32,281 nucleotides of DNA from an uncultured Ruminococcus sp. (lineage in GTDB: Bacteria > Bacillota > Clostridia > Oscillospirales > Ruminococcaceae): positions 1 to 32,281 of the forward strand of contig CANPYF010000006.1 in assembly GCA_947587925.1 (NCBI GenBank), in the 5' to 3' direction. The notes below the pieces were generated by a model, which did no database searches, was not told the DNA's origin, and was given only the letters and a program-made list of their open reading frames with translations. Of this stretch, positions 1 to 8,900 are shown piece after piece (the stretch's first letter is position 1; every line of letters starts with the position of its first letter). The position numbers and the translations under genes were made by a program.

Positions 1-1349
1 CCGCAGCCCGAAGAGCAGGCTTCGTTGAGCATTATGCTGTCTATCGCGCCGTTTTTTATTTTAAAGCATTTGATGTCCTGTCCGCCTATGTCTATAATGA
101 AATCGACATCGGGGCAGAAGTAAGCGGCGGCTTTATAGTGAGCGACCGTTTCAACAATGCCGTAGTCCACTCCGAGAGCCGACTTTATAAGTTCCTCGCC
201 GTAGCCCGTGACCGCGCTCGAACGTATATTCAGTTTTGGTGAAGCTATCGAGTAGATCTCTTCAAGTTTTGAGGCGATTATATCAAGAGCCTGTCCGCTG
301 CTCGAGCAGTAATGCTGATAGAGCAGTCTGCCGTCAGGGGTGATAAGCGCAAGCTTTGTGGTAGTCGAGCCCGCGTCTATGCCGAGATAAGCGTCACCCT
401 CATAGGTCTTTATATCGGCATATTTAAGGTCGGAACGCTTATGCCTGTTGACAAAGGCATAATAATCCTCTTTTGTTTCAAAGAGCGGTCTGCCCTTTAT
501 TATATCATCTGAAACGGGCGCGTTAAGTATCTTGTCGAGTGTTTCATCTATAGTCATAGCCTGAGAAAGTTCCTCGGCGCGGAGCGCACAGCCGTAAGCC
601 GTAAAGCAGGGGGCAAGGTCGGGGAACACGGCGTGTTCATCATCAAGGTGAAGGGTCTCCTTAAAAGCCTTGCGCAGACCTTTGAGGAAGGAGAGCGGCC
701 CGCCGAGGAAGAGTACCTTCCCCGCTATTTTCCTGCCCTGTGCCAGACCCGAAACGGTCTGGTCGACCACCGCCTGAAAGATAGAAGCGGCGATATCCTC
801 TTTTTTTGCGCCCTGATTGAGCAGCGGCTGGATATCGCTTTTTGCGAAAACTCCGCATCTTGAAGCGATAGGGTATATCCTCTGACTTCTGAGCGACATT
901 TTATCCAGTTCGTCCGCCGTAACGCCGAGCAGCTGAGCCATCTGGTCGATAAAAGAGCCTGTGCCGCCCGCGCATGAGCCGTTCATGCGCTGTTCAACAC
1001 CGCCCGTGAGGAAGATTATCTTTGCGTCCTCACCGCCGAGTTCAACTACAGCGTCAGCGTCCGGATAAGTCTTATTAACTGCGATAAACGCAGAATAGAC
1101 CTCCTGCACGAACGGTATACCGCTTGCCTGAGCAATACCGAGCCCTGCCGAGCCTGTTATCGCCGTGTGGAAAAATTTACCTTTAAATTTTTCACTGATA
1201 GTGCGAAGCTGCGAAGCGGCTGTCTCACGAACGTGGGAGAAGTGGCGTTCATACTTTGTATATACTATGTCATCATTAAGCAAAACGACCGTTTTAACAG
1301 TCGTAGAACCGACATCTATACCCAATCTGTATATTTCCTTAGTTTCCAT
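1..1349 (-). CDS. 2-hydroxyacyl-CoA dehydratase activase-like protein (BadF/BadG/HgdC ASKHA family), partial, runs off the left edge
   Basis: Manual reverse-strand translation starts METKEIYRLGIDVGSTTVKTVVL and contains VVELGGEDAKIIFL, NGSCAGGTGSFIDQMAQLLG, and a second YLGIDAGSTTTKLALI...VDFIIDIGGQDIKCFKIKNG...LNEACSSGCG. AGGAGGT-like RBS (acctcc on +, 1362-1367). Absent from the ORF track because it is truncated. Confidence 0.9.
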   Translation of the reverse strand, partial: METKEIYRLGIDVGSTTVKTVVLLNDDIVYTKYERHFSHVRETAASQLRTISEKFKGKFFHTAITGSAGLGIAQASGIPFVQEVYSAFIAVNKTYPDADAVVELGGEDAKIIFLTGGVEQRMNGSCAGGTGSFIDQMAQLLGVTADELDKMSLRSQRIYPIASRCGVFAKSDIQPLLNQGAKKEDIAASIFQAVVDQTVSGLAQGRKIAGKVLFLGGPLSFLKGLRKAFKETLHLDDEHAVFPDLAPCFTAYGCALRAEELSQAMTIDETLDKILNAPVSDDIIKGRPLFETKEDYYAFVNRHKRSDLKYADIKTYEGDAYLGIDAGSTTTKLALITPDGRLLYQHYCSSSGQALDIIASKLEEIYSIASPKLNIRSSAVTGYGEELIKSALGVDYGIVETVAHYKAAAYFCPDVDFIIDIGGQDIKCFKIKNGAIDSIMLNEACSSGC

Positions 1350-1566
1350 ATTATATACATTACCTCCGATACGGGGAAATCTGCGAATACATACACATAT
1401 AATTATATCACAAAAAAGGAGATTTGAAAAGGGGTTTTGCAAAAAAATTTTGATGTAATTACAGCAATAATAATGATATTTTTTAGTAAATCTTTTTTAC
1501 GGTACTTTACAAACCCGATAAATTGTGCTATAATAGTTGTGTATAAAGCATAAGAGGTGAACGCTC

Positions 1567-2397
1567 GTGGAAGAATATTCTCGTGAATATGCCGCAAGCC
1601 GCGCTGATGAACTGCGCGGGATCTATGATTCTCATTGTCATTATGACGATTCCGCGTTCGATAACGACCGCGGGCAGCTGCTCGATTCTCTTTTTGCTGA
1701 CGATTCCCCCGTGGACAGGCTTATGCACGCAAGCGTTGATAAGGCTTCTTCGGAGTTCGGTATCGCGGCGGCGGATAGGTATGAGCGGTTTTTTACCTCC
1801 GTGGGTTTTCATCCCGAATATGCAGACGCTGTAATGGACGAATACGGCAAAAAAGGTGTCACGGATACGCTCGCCGCTCTTGCCGCTCACCCCAAGGTAA
1901 AGGCTGTCGGCGAGATAGGTCTTGATTATCATTATGATGACTGCGCCGACCGCGCAGTTCAGTCGGAACTTTTTGAAACGCAGACCGCGCTTGCGGTCTC
2001 GCTTGACCTGCCTGTGATAATACACTGCCGTGACGCGCTCGAAGACGTTTTGCGGATAGTTAAAAAATATCGCCCCAAGGGCGTTATACACTGCTTTTCG
2101 GGGTCTGCGGAAACGGCGATTGAATTTGTGCGGCTGGGTATGTATATCGGCTTTACCGGTGTGCTTAGTTTTAAAAATGCTAAAAAGGTGAAAAAAGCGT
2201 TCCTTGCCGTGCCGCAGGACAGGTTTTTATTTGAGACCGATTGCCCCTATATGTCCCCCGAACCGTTCAGGGGCAAACGCTGCGACAGCAGGCTGATAGC
2301 CTATACCGCGCTTGAAGCGCAGCGTATCAGCGGCGTTGACGCTCAGAAACTTATAGATAAGGCGGCTGAAAACGCCGCGGAATTGTTTGGAGTGTGA
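1567..2397 (+). CDS. TatD family hydrolase / DNase (GTG start)
   Basis: GIYDSHCHYDD..., VGFHPEYAD, VGEIGLDYHYD, PVIIHCRDA, GVIHCFSGS, LFETDCPYMSPEPFRGKR: canonical TatD motifs. Confidence 0.95.
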   Translation: MEEYSREYAASRADELRGIYDSHCHYDDSAFDNDRGQLLDSLFADDSPVDRLMHASVDKASSEFGIAAADRYERFFTSVGFHPEYADAVMDEYGKKGVTDTLAALAAHPKVKAVGEIGLDYHYDDCADRAVQSELFETQTALAVSLDLPVIIHCRDALEDVLRIVKKYRPKGVIHCFSGSAETAIEFVRLGMYIGFTGVLSFKNAKKVKKAFLAVPQDRFLFETDCPYMSPEPFRGKRCDSRLIAYTALEAQRISGVDAQKLIDKAAENAAELFGV

Positions 2398-2401
2398 GCT
2401 T

Positions 2402-2614
2402 ATGAAAAAGAAGATAATCATCGCCGTTATATTGTGCGTTATCCTGCTTACGCCGATACCGCGCTTTTTAAAGGACGGCGGAACGGTGGAATATAACGCC
2501 GTGCTGTATTCGGTCAGAAAGGTACACAGCATCAACGGTGACGGCTACAATGTCGGCACGGAGGTAAGGCTGCTTTTTTGGGAGGTCTACAGCAGCGTGG
2601 AGTATCAGCCTTAA
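2402..2614 (+). CDS. small hypothetical protein with N-terminal hydrophobic segment
   Basis: Track ORF 2387..2614; ATG at 2402 (MKKKIIIAVILCVILLTPIPRF...) gives a signal/TM-like start, overlapping closely with the tatD stop. Confidence 0.6.
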   Translation: MKKKIIIAVILCVILLTPIPRFLKDGGTVEYNAVLYSVRKVHSINGDGYNVGTEVRLLFWEVYSSVEYQP

Positions 2615-2674
2615 CGATAAAAACAGATAAACAAAAGAAAAAGGATAAAGAATAAAAAGCAAGGAGGTCAAAAA

Positions 2675-3634
2675 ATGCCTGAGATACTATATATCGTTAT
2701 ACCCTGCTATAACGAGGAGGAAATGCTGCCGATAACGGCTAAAGCACTGATAGAAAAAATGGATACGCTTATATCGGACAAAAAAATATCCCCTAAAAGC
2801 AGAGTGATGTTTGTAGATGACGGCTCAAAGGACAGAACGTGGGAGCTTATCTATCGTTTTCACAAAAGCTGCGAGCTTTTTACGGGTCTGAAACTTTCAA
2901 GGAATAAGGGTCATCAGAATGCGCTGCTTGCGGGACTTATGACTGCAAAAAATTATGCGGATATCATAGTTTCCATGGACGCGGACCTGCAGGACGATAT
3001 AAACGCCATTGACGGCTTTCTCGAAAAAAGAGCCGAAGGCTGCGAGATAGTCTACGGGGTCAGAAGTTCGCGCGAAACGGATACGGGATTCAAAAGGTGG
3101 ACGGCGCAGAGCTATTATAAGGTGCTGTCGGCTATGGGCGTGGATATTGTTTACAATCATGCCGATTATCGGCTTATGAGCAAAAAGGCTGTCGAAGCGC
3201 TCGCCGAATTTGAAGAGGTCAATCTGTTTTTGCGCGGCATAGTGCCTATGGTCGGCTTTAAGAGCGATATAGTTACCTATGAAAGGGCGGCGCGTCAGGC
3301 AGGCGAATCGAAATATCCGCTCAAAAAGATGATAGCGCTGGCGGTGGAGGGCGTCACCTCGCTGTCCATAAAACCGATAAGATTGATAACCGCGCTCGGC
3401 ATTACTATTTTTATTATCTCGATAATAATGCTTATATATTTTCTTGTCATACACGCGCTCGGCAGGACCATAGCGGGCTGGACGACTACCGTCGTTTCGG
3501 TGTGGGCGCTCGGCGGACTGCAGCTTTTTGCAATAGGCATAATAGGCGAGTATATCGGAAAGATATACCTTGAGACCAAGGCAAGACCAAAATATATCAT
3601 AGAAAAAAATCTTGAAGAGACAAAGGAGTTTTAA
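2675..3634 (+). CDS. glycosyltransferase family 2 (DPM1/GtrB-like) with two C-terminal TM segments
   Basis: IVIPCYNEEEMLP, VDDGSKDRTWELI, SMDADLQDD, VNLFLRGIVPMVGFKSDIVTYERAAR; hydrophobic C-terminal helices; AAGGAGG RBS upstream. Confidence 0.93.
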   Translation: MPEILYIVIPCYNEEEMLPITAKALIEKMDTLISDKKISPKSRVMFVDDGSKDRTWELIYRFHKSCELFTGLKLSRNKGHQNALLAGLMTAKNYADIIVSMDADLQDDINAIDGFLEKRAEGCEIVYGVRSSRETDTGFKRWTAQSYYKVLSAMGVDIVYNHADYRLMSKKAVEALAEFEEVNLFLRGIVPMVGFKSDIVTYERAARQAGESKYPLKKMIALAVEGVTSLSIKPIRLITALGITIFIISIIMLIYFLVIHALGRTIAGWTTTVVSVWALGGLQLFAIGIIGEYIGKIYLETKARPKYIIEKNLEETKEF

Positions 3635-3636
3635 AC

Positions 3637-4155
3637 ATGGCAGAAGAGAACATCATCAAGAATGACGCGCTGATAGAGGCGGTCGCGCAGATGCGTGAGG
3701 ATTTTAATCAGCAGACGCAGAACAAGGTAATAAATACCGCGCTAAGGTGCGAATTTCTTGTACCCGCGAATATCAGCAGAAACACGCAGCTTGTTCAGGA
3801 TAAGGATAATCACCTTAAATTTCAGGACAAGCCGCAGGCAAGATTCATGCTGATAAAGCATAAGACAAACGGCACGTTTTTCCCCGTATTTACCGATAAA
3901 GAGCAGTTTGACAAGCTCGAAAAGAAGGAAGAATTCAGCGCCGTAAAGATGAAATTCGCCGATATAGCAGCACTTACCGAGCAGTCGCCCGCCGTTGTCG
4001 GATTTGTTATAGACCCCATGGGGATAAACCTTCCGTTTACAAAAGAAATGCTCGCTTCGATAAGAAAAACGCTCCAGGCGGCAAGAGAACGTCAGGCGGC
4101 AGCACAGAACGCCGATGCGCCGAGCATAACGGTGACAGAGGGAGAAAACGGCTGA
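3637..4155 (+). CDS. SseB family protein
   Basis: RCEFLVPANIS...FMLIKHKTNGTFFPVFTDKEQFDKL...AVVGFVIDPMGINLPFTKEML is typical of SseB N-terminal domain proteins. Confidence 0.75.
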   Translation: MAEENIIKNDALIEAVAQMREDFNQQTQNKVINTALRCEFLVPANISRNTQLVQDKDNHLKFQDKPQARFMLIKHKTNGTFFPVFTDKEQFDKLEKKEEFSAVKMKFADIAALTEQSPAVVGFVIDPMGINLPFTKEMLASIRKTLQAARERQAAAQNADAPSITVTEGENG

Positions 4156-4195
4156 TAAGCCGTTTATAGATCTTGAAATTATGGCATAATAAACC

Positions 4196-4228
4196 GCCGC
4201 TTGAAAAAATTTTTTTGAGCGGCTTTTT
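4196..4228 (+). terminator. Rho-independent terminator
   Basis: GCCGCTtgAAAAAA/TTTTTTTgAGCGGC stem followed by TTTTT. Confidence 0.7.
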
Positions 4229-4241
4229 GCAATGAATTAAA

Positions 4242-4760
4242 ATGGGGGCAAAAATGGAGGGGAAATACGAGCATATAGTCCACGGCTTTGAGCCCGTGTT
4301 TGACGCTGAAAGCAGGATACTGATACTGGGAAGTCTGCCCTCTGTTATGTCGCGCAAAAATAATTTTTATTACGGCAATAATGCCAACCGCTTCTGGCGG
4401 GTAATGGCTGAACTTTTTGAAAGCGGCCTGCCGACTACGATAGAGCAAAAAAAGGAACTGATGTTATCCAACCGCATTGCGCTGTGGGACGTTATCGCCG
4501 AGTGCGATATAATAGGCTCGTCAGACGCAAGCATACGGAACGTAAAGCCCGCGCGGCTTTCGCGCATAACCGAAAGCTGTGACATAAAAGCGGTCTATGC
4601 AAACGGCACGGCAGCCGCGAGGATATACAATAAATATCAGCGTGACATAACGGGAATGGATATTACCGTGCTGCCCTCGACAAGCGCCGCCAACGCCGCA
4701 TGGAACTTTGAAAGGCTGACAGCGGCATGGAGGGTAATAATGCAGACTTTGGAAAAATAA
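4242..4760 (+). CDS. DNA-deoxyinosine glycosylase / uracil-DNA glycosylase superfamily
   Basis: HGFEPVFDAESRILILGSLPSVMSRKNNFYYGNNANRFWRVM...NRIALWDVIAECDIIGSSDASIRN...LPSTSAANA. Confidence 0.88.
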   Translation: MGAKMEGKYEHIVHGFEPVFDAESRILILGSLPSVMSRKNNFYYGNNANRFWRVMAELFESGLPTTIEQKKELMLSNRIALWDVIAECDIIGSSDASIRNVKPARLSRITESCDIKAVYANGTAAARIYNKYQRDITGMDITVLPSTSAANAAWNFERLTAAWRVIMQTLEK

Positions 4761-4889
4761 TCGGATAATTTTTTTAGATTTTCACGAGGTCAACATATTG
4801 CTGTGGTATTTTTGGTTATTAGGGCAGGTATCGCCGCACCTGACAGCGGGAAACTGTTAAAAAAGAATATGAAAACGGAGGAATAGCTT

Positions 4890-5564
4890 ATGCCAAGGCT
4901 TTTGGTAGTTGATGATGAGGAAAGGATACGCGATATTATAAGAGAATACGCGGAATTTAACGGGTTTCAGGTAACAGAAGCCGCTGACGGAATGGAAGCG
5001 GTGGAGTGCGTAAAGAAAAACGATTTTGATATGATCGTTATGGATATAATGATGCCGAAGTTAGACGGTTATTCCGCTTATAAGGAAATAAAAAAGATAA
5101 AGGATATACCCGCTATAATGCTTTCGGCACGCGGCGAGGAGTACGACAAGCTGTTCGGCTTTGAGATAGGCGCGGACGATTATGTTGTCAAGCCCTTTTC
5201 GCCCAAGGAGCTTATGGCAAGGATACGCGCGGTCATGAACCGCGTAAATTCCGCCAAGAAAACTGAGGACGTTATAACCTATAAGGGACTGGTGATAAAT
5301 TTCACCGCCCGCGAGGTGACTATAGACGGCGTAAGAGCGCAGATGACGCCGAAGGAATACGACCTGCTGTTTTATCTGGTAAAAAATATGAATATCGCGC
5401 TTTCAAGAGAAAAACTGCTTGAAGAAGTGTGGGGCTTTGATTTTTACGGGGACGACCGAACGGTCGATACGCATATCAAAATGTTAAGGAACAGCCTCGG
5501 TCCTTACCGCAATCTTATAATCACCCTGAGAGGAATGGGATATAAATTTGAAAAGATCTCATAA
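4890..5564 (+). CDS. OmpR/PhoB-family response regulator
   Basis: LLVVDDEERIRDIIREY, MDIMMPKLDGY, VKPFSPKELMARIRAV, and a winged-helix C-terminus (TPKEYDLLFYLVKN...EEVWGFDFYGDDRTVDTHIKMLRNSLG). Confidence 0.95.
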   Translation: MPRLLVVDDEERIRDIIREYAEFNGFQVTEAADGMEAVECVKKNDFDMIVMDIMMPKLDGYSAYKEIKKIKDIPAIMLSARGEEYDKLFGFEIGADDYVVKPFSPKELMARIRAVMNRVNSAKKTEDVITYKGLVINFTAREVTIDGVRAQMTPKEYDLLFYLVKNMNIALSREKLLEEVWGFDFYGDDRTVDTHIKMLRNSLGPYRNLIITLRGMGYKFEKIS

Positions 5565-7050
5565 GGCAAACGCTAAGCGTCAAAAACGCCGCAGAAAGTT
5601 TCGGCTGAAAACATATGTGCTGCTGTATTTTATGGTGGTCGTTATTTTTATACTGGTGATACTCTGGCTTTTTCAGTATTTTTTTCTGCCGAGATATTAC
5701 CGAGCCGCCAAGATAAGGGACGTATCAGATGTGGCTGACAGGCTTATCGGCGGCTTTGACAGCAGCGACACCGCCTTTGAGGTCAGAAAAATGGCGTTTA
5801 ACAACAATATGTTTATCCTTATCACCGACAGCGAGGGCAACGACGTTGCGCTTGAAAATAATCTTGGCAACTATTCATTTTTCGGAAAGGATAAGGATAA
5901 AAATTTCGGTAAAACGCTTTATCAGTTCCGCAGAAAGTTAGACAGCGAGAATACCGACCATGTCACCAGCATAGTGCCGAGCGACGAATTTGGCGGAGAA
6001 GAGATATTCTTCTGCAAAAGCTTTGAAAACGGCGGCGAGGACTATTTTCTGTTTATCGAAGCGCCGATAGAACCGATAGATTCCACCATTGACATAATCA
6101 GAGAACAGCTTGTTTATATAACGATAATCCTTTTTGAACTTGCGTTTATCGTTACGGTGCTTATTTCCTACAGGATATCAAAGCCGATAGAGCAGCTTAC
6201 CGAAACGGCGAAAAAATTCGGCGAGGGCGATTACGACATAGAGTTCAAGGCGGAGGGTTACAGCGAGATAGAGGAACTTTCCGTTGTGCTTGACGACGCA
6301 AGAAATGACGTAAAAAAGGTCACGGATCTGAAAAAAGATCTTATCGCAAACATTTCGCACGATCTGAGAACGCCGCTCACCATGGTAAAGGCTTATGCGG
6401 AAATGATAAGAGATCTTTCGGGGGACGACCCTGTAAAGCGCGAAAAGCACTGCATGATAATAATAGAAGAAGCCGACAGGCTTTCAAACCTCGTCAATTC
6501 TATTCTGGAACTTTCAAAACTCGAAAGCTCGAACGGCGAGCTTAACAAGAGCGATTATTCCGTACATTCGCAGATAGAGGACGTGCTTAAAAGGTATACG
6601 CTGCTTATCGAGGAAAAGGGTTACGATATCGCGTTTTTGCCTGACGAGGATATAAATATCACAGCCGATTATGAAAAACTCTCGCAGGTGATATATAATT
6701 TTATCAACAACGCCATAAACTACAGCGGCGAGCATAAATATATACGCATAAGGCAGATAAACGGCGCGGATACGGTGCGTATCGAGGTAAGCGACAACGG
6801 TCCGGGCATTCCTAAGGATAAACTTTCGCATATCTTTGAAAGATATTACCGCGGCGGCAAGGTAAAGCGTGAAACGGTCGGCACGGGACTGGGGCTTTCC
6901 ATTTGCAAGGAGATACTGCGGCTGCACGGCTTTGCCTTCGGCGTAGCCTCCGAGGAGGGAAAAGGCTCGACCTTCTGGTTTGAAGCGGACATTGCGAAGA
7001 AGTCCTTGCCTGCTTCGACGTCAAAGACCACTGACAGCCGAACGGCATAA
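5548..7050 (+). CDS. HAMP-domain sensor histidine kinase (TTG start, overlaps the RR gene)
   Basis: HAMP-like SYRISKPIEQLTETAKKFGEGDYD, H-box ANISHDLRTPLTMVKAYAEMI, N-box NFINNAINYS, G-boxes SDNGPGIP / GTGLGLSICKEI. Confidence 0.95.
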   Translation: MKRSHKANAKRQKRRRKFRLKTYVLLYFMVVVIFILVILWLFQYFFLPRYYRAAKIRDVSDVADRLIGGFDSSDTAFEVRKMAFNNNMFILITDSEGNDVALENNLGNYSFFGKDKDKNFGKTLYQFRRKLDSENTDHVTSIVPSDEFGGEEIFFCKSFENGGEDYFLFIEAPIEPIDSTIDIIREQLVYITIILFELAFIVTVLISYRISKPIEQLTETAKKFGEGDYDIEFKAEGYSEIEELSVVLDDARNDVKKVTDLKKDLIANISHDLRTPLTMVKAYAEMIRDLSGDDPVKREKHCMIIIEEADRLSNLVNSILELSKLESSNGELNKSDYSVHSQIEDVLKRYTLLIEEKGYDIAFLPDEDINITADYEKLSQVIYNFINNAINYSGEHKYIRIRQINGADTVRIEVSDNGPGIPKDKLSHIFERYYRGGKVKRETVGTGLGLSICKEILRLHGFAFGVASEEGKGSTFWFEADIAKKSLPASTSKTTDSRTA

Positions 7051-7052
7051 TG

Positions 7053-7097
7053 GCATAATGTTATTATGCATAATAATTATGCATAATAACATTATGC
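7053..7097. repeat. 45-bp perfect palindrome (22-bp arms, 1-nt centre)
   Basis: gcataatgttattatgcataat-a-attatgcataataacattatgc; starts 2 nt after the histidine kinase stop codon. Confidence 0.95.
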
Positions 7098-7098
7098 T

Positions 7099-7144
7099 AA
7101 AAAACAGCGGGACTGCAAAGGAAAATTGCAGTCCCGTTTTTTTG
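7099..7144. terminator. Bidirectional Rho-independent terminator
   Basis: AAAAAA..CGGGACTGCAA-aggaaaa-TTGCAGTCCCG-TTTTTTT, between convergent genes. Confidence 0.9.
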
Positions 7145-7165
7145 TCGGTGTTTATATTTTTGATA

Positions 7166-7483
7166 TTATTTGAGCAGATTGCCGAATTCCAGCGCTTTGC
7201 CGACATCTCCGTCTACCTTCAGCTTGCCCATTGTGAAGGCTGCCACAGGGTTGAGCTTGCCGTCTATAAGCTTGTTGAAATTATCCATGTTCATGGTTAT
7301 GGCGCAGCTGCGGTCGTTGTACTCGTAAGGCTCTATGCTGACAACGCCGTTTTTGATCTCCACATAGAAAACGCCGCCGTTTTCGCCCGTGATGTTTACC
7401 TGAACGGCAAGAAATTCAACGCCCGAAACGTCAAATTTTTCTGCCATTTTGCGAACCTTTGCAAGAAGCTGATCGAATGTCAT
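7166..7483 (-). CDS. SCP2 sterol-binding domain-containing protein
   Basis: Size and motif pattern (VYVEIKNGVVSIEPYEYNDRSCAITMNMDNFNKLIDGKLNPVAAFTMGKLKVDGDVGKAL) typical of stand-alone SCP2 proteins. Confidence 0.85.
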   Translation of the reverse strand: MTFDQLLAKVRKMAEKFDVSGVEFLAVQVNITGENGGVFYVEIKNGVVSIEPYEYNDRSCAITMNMDNFNKLIDGKLNPVAAFTMGKLKVDGDVGKALEFGNLLK

Positions 7484-7496
7484 TTTTTAACCCTCC

Positions 7497-8783
7497 TCAG
7501 ATCTTAGGGGTCCTGAAGATCATATCCTCTCTCTTAGGACCGTTAGAAACCATAGTTATCGGGCAGCCGATATGCTGCTCTACGAAATCTATGTATTTTT
7601 TACAATTTTCGGGAAGCTCGTCATACTCCCTTATGCCGCGTATATCGCACTTCCAGCCGTCAAGCGTTTCGAGAACGGGCTTGCAGCGTTCAAGCTTTCT
7701 TGTGGTGGGGAAGTCGGTGATGACCTCTCCGTCAAGTTCATATCCCACGCATACGGGTATCTTATCCAGATATCCGAGTGCGTCAAGCACGGTGAAGGCA
7801 ACGTCCGTTGTTCCCTGCATACGGCAGCCGTATTTTGAAGCAACGCAGTCGAACCAACCCATTCTGCGGGGTCTGCCCGTTGTCGCGCCGTATTCTCCGC
7901 CGTCACCGCCGCGTTTTCTGAGTTCGTCAGCCTCTTCGCCGAAAATTTCCGAAACGAACGCGCCCGCGCCGACTGCCGAGGAATAAGCCTTGCAGACGGT
8001 AACTATACGTTTTATCTCATAAGGCGGGATACCCGCGCCGACCGCGCCGTAAGCGGCAAGCGTGGAAGACGAGGTTACCATAGGATAGATCCCGTGGTCG
8101 GGGTCTTTGAGCGAACCGAGCTGACCCTCTAAAAGAATATTCTTTCCGTCCTTTATCGCATTATACAGATAAAGCGAAACATCAGCGACATACGGAGCAG
8201 CCATTTCGCGGTACTGCATAAGTGTCTCGAAAAGCTTATTGCGGTCTATCTCGGGTTTATTGTAAAGATATTTAAGCAGCACATTTTTCTGTGCGCATAC
8301 GCTGTCTATCTTTTTCTTTAAATATTCCTCATCAAAAAGTTCCTGCACCTGAAAGCCTATTTTTGCATACTTATCCGAATAGAACGGCGCAATGCCGCTT
8401 TTGGTCGAGCCGAAGCTTGCCTTGCCGAGGCGTTCTTCTTCATATTGGTCAAAAAGCACATGATAGGGCATAACTATCTGCGCCCTGTCGGAGATCATAA
8501 GTTTAGGGGCGGGAACGCCCTTTGAAACGACCTCGTTAAGCTCGTCAAAGAGCTTTGGTATATTCAGCGCAACGCCGTTGCCGATGATATTAACGGTATT
8601 TTCGGAGAAAACGCCCGAAGGCAGCGTATGGAGCGCAAATTTTCCATAATCGTTTACGATCGTGTGACCTGCGTTTGCGCCGCCCTGAAAGCGGATAACG
8701 ATATCCGACTGCTGTGCGAGCATATCGGTGATCTTTCCCTTACCCTCATCGCCCCAGTTAGCGCCTACAATTGCACTTATCAT
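7497..8783 (-). CDS. purA: adenylosuccinate synthetase
   Basis: VGANWGDEGKGKITDMLA, RFQGGANAGHTI, GSTKSGIAPFYSDKY, LEGQLGSLKDPDHGIYPMVTSSS, GEYGATTGRPRRMGWFD, VSNGPKR. Confidence 0.97.
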   Translation of the reverse strand: MISAIVGANWGDEGKGKITDMLAQQSDIVIRFQGGANAGHTIVNDYGKFALHTLPSGVFSENTVNIIGNGVALNIPKLFDELNEVVSKGVPAPKLMISDRAQIVMPYHVLFDQYEEERLGKASFGSTKSGIAPFYSDKYAKIGFQVQELFDEEYLKKKIDSVCAQKNVLLKYLYNKPEIDRNKLFETLMQYREMAAPYVADVSLYLYNAIKDGKNILLEGQLGSLKDPDHGIYPMVTSSSTLAAYGAVGAGIPPYEIKRIVTVCKAYSSAVGAGAFVSEIFGEEADELRKRGGDGGEYGATTGRPRRMGWFDCVASKYGCRMQGTTDVAFTVLDALGYLDKIPVCVGYELDGEVITDFPTTRKLERCKPVLETLDGWKCDIRGIREYDELPENCKKYIDFVEQHIGCPITMVSNGPKREDMIFRTPKI

Positions 8784-8843
8784 TTTGAAAAATTCATTCC
8801 TTTCATAAGGTATCGGGCATTACCCGACAGAAATACACTATAT

Positions 8844-8872
8844 AGTTTACCACATTATTGTGAGAATGTCAA
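8844..8872 (-). promoter_or_regulatory. sigma70-type promoter for purA
   Basis: On the minus strand TTGACA-17 bp-TAAACT (plus-strand tgtcaa 8867-8872, agttta 8844-8849). Confidence 0.7.
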
Positions 8873-8900
8873 TAGTCGGGGAAAGGAATTTCAAAAGTTT

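Noticed and set aside
312-863. Track ORFs 312..512 and 633..863 (+), 661..858 (-)
   Set aside because: Overlap the truncated but motif-rich ASKHA activase reading frame on the minus strand.
1528-2091. 187-aa minus-strand ORF
   Set aside because: Antisense to the clear TatD gene; sequence lacks family-like motifs.
8784-8843. Purine riboswitch in the purA leader
   Set aside because: Leader is short with only a small TCGGGTAATGCCCGA hairpin; no three-way-junction consensus.
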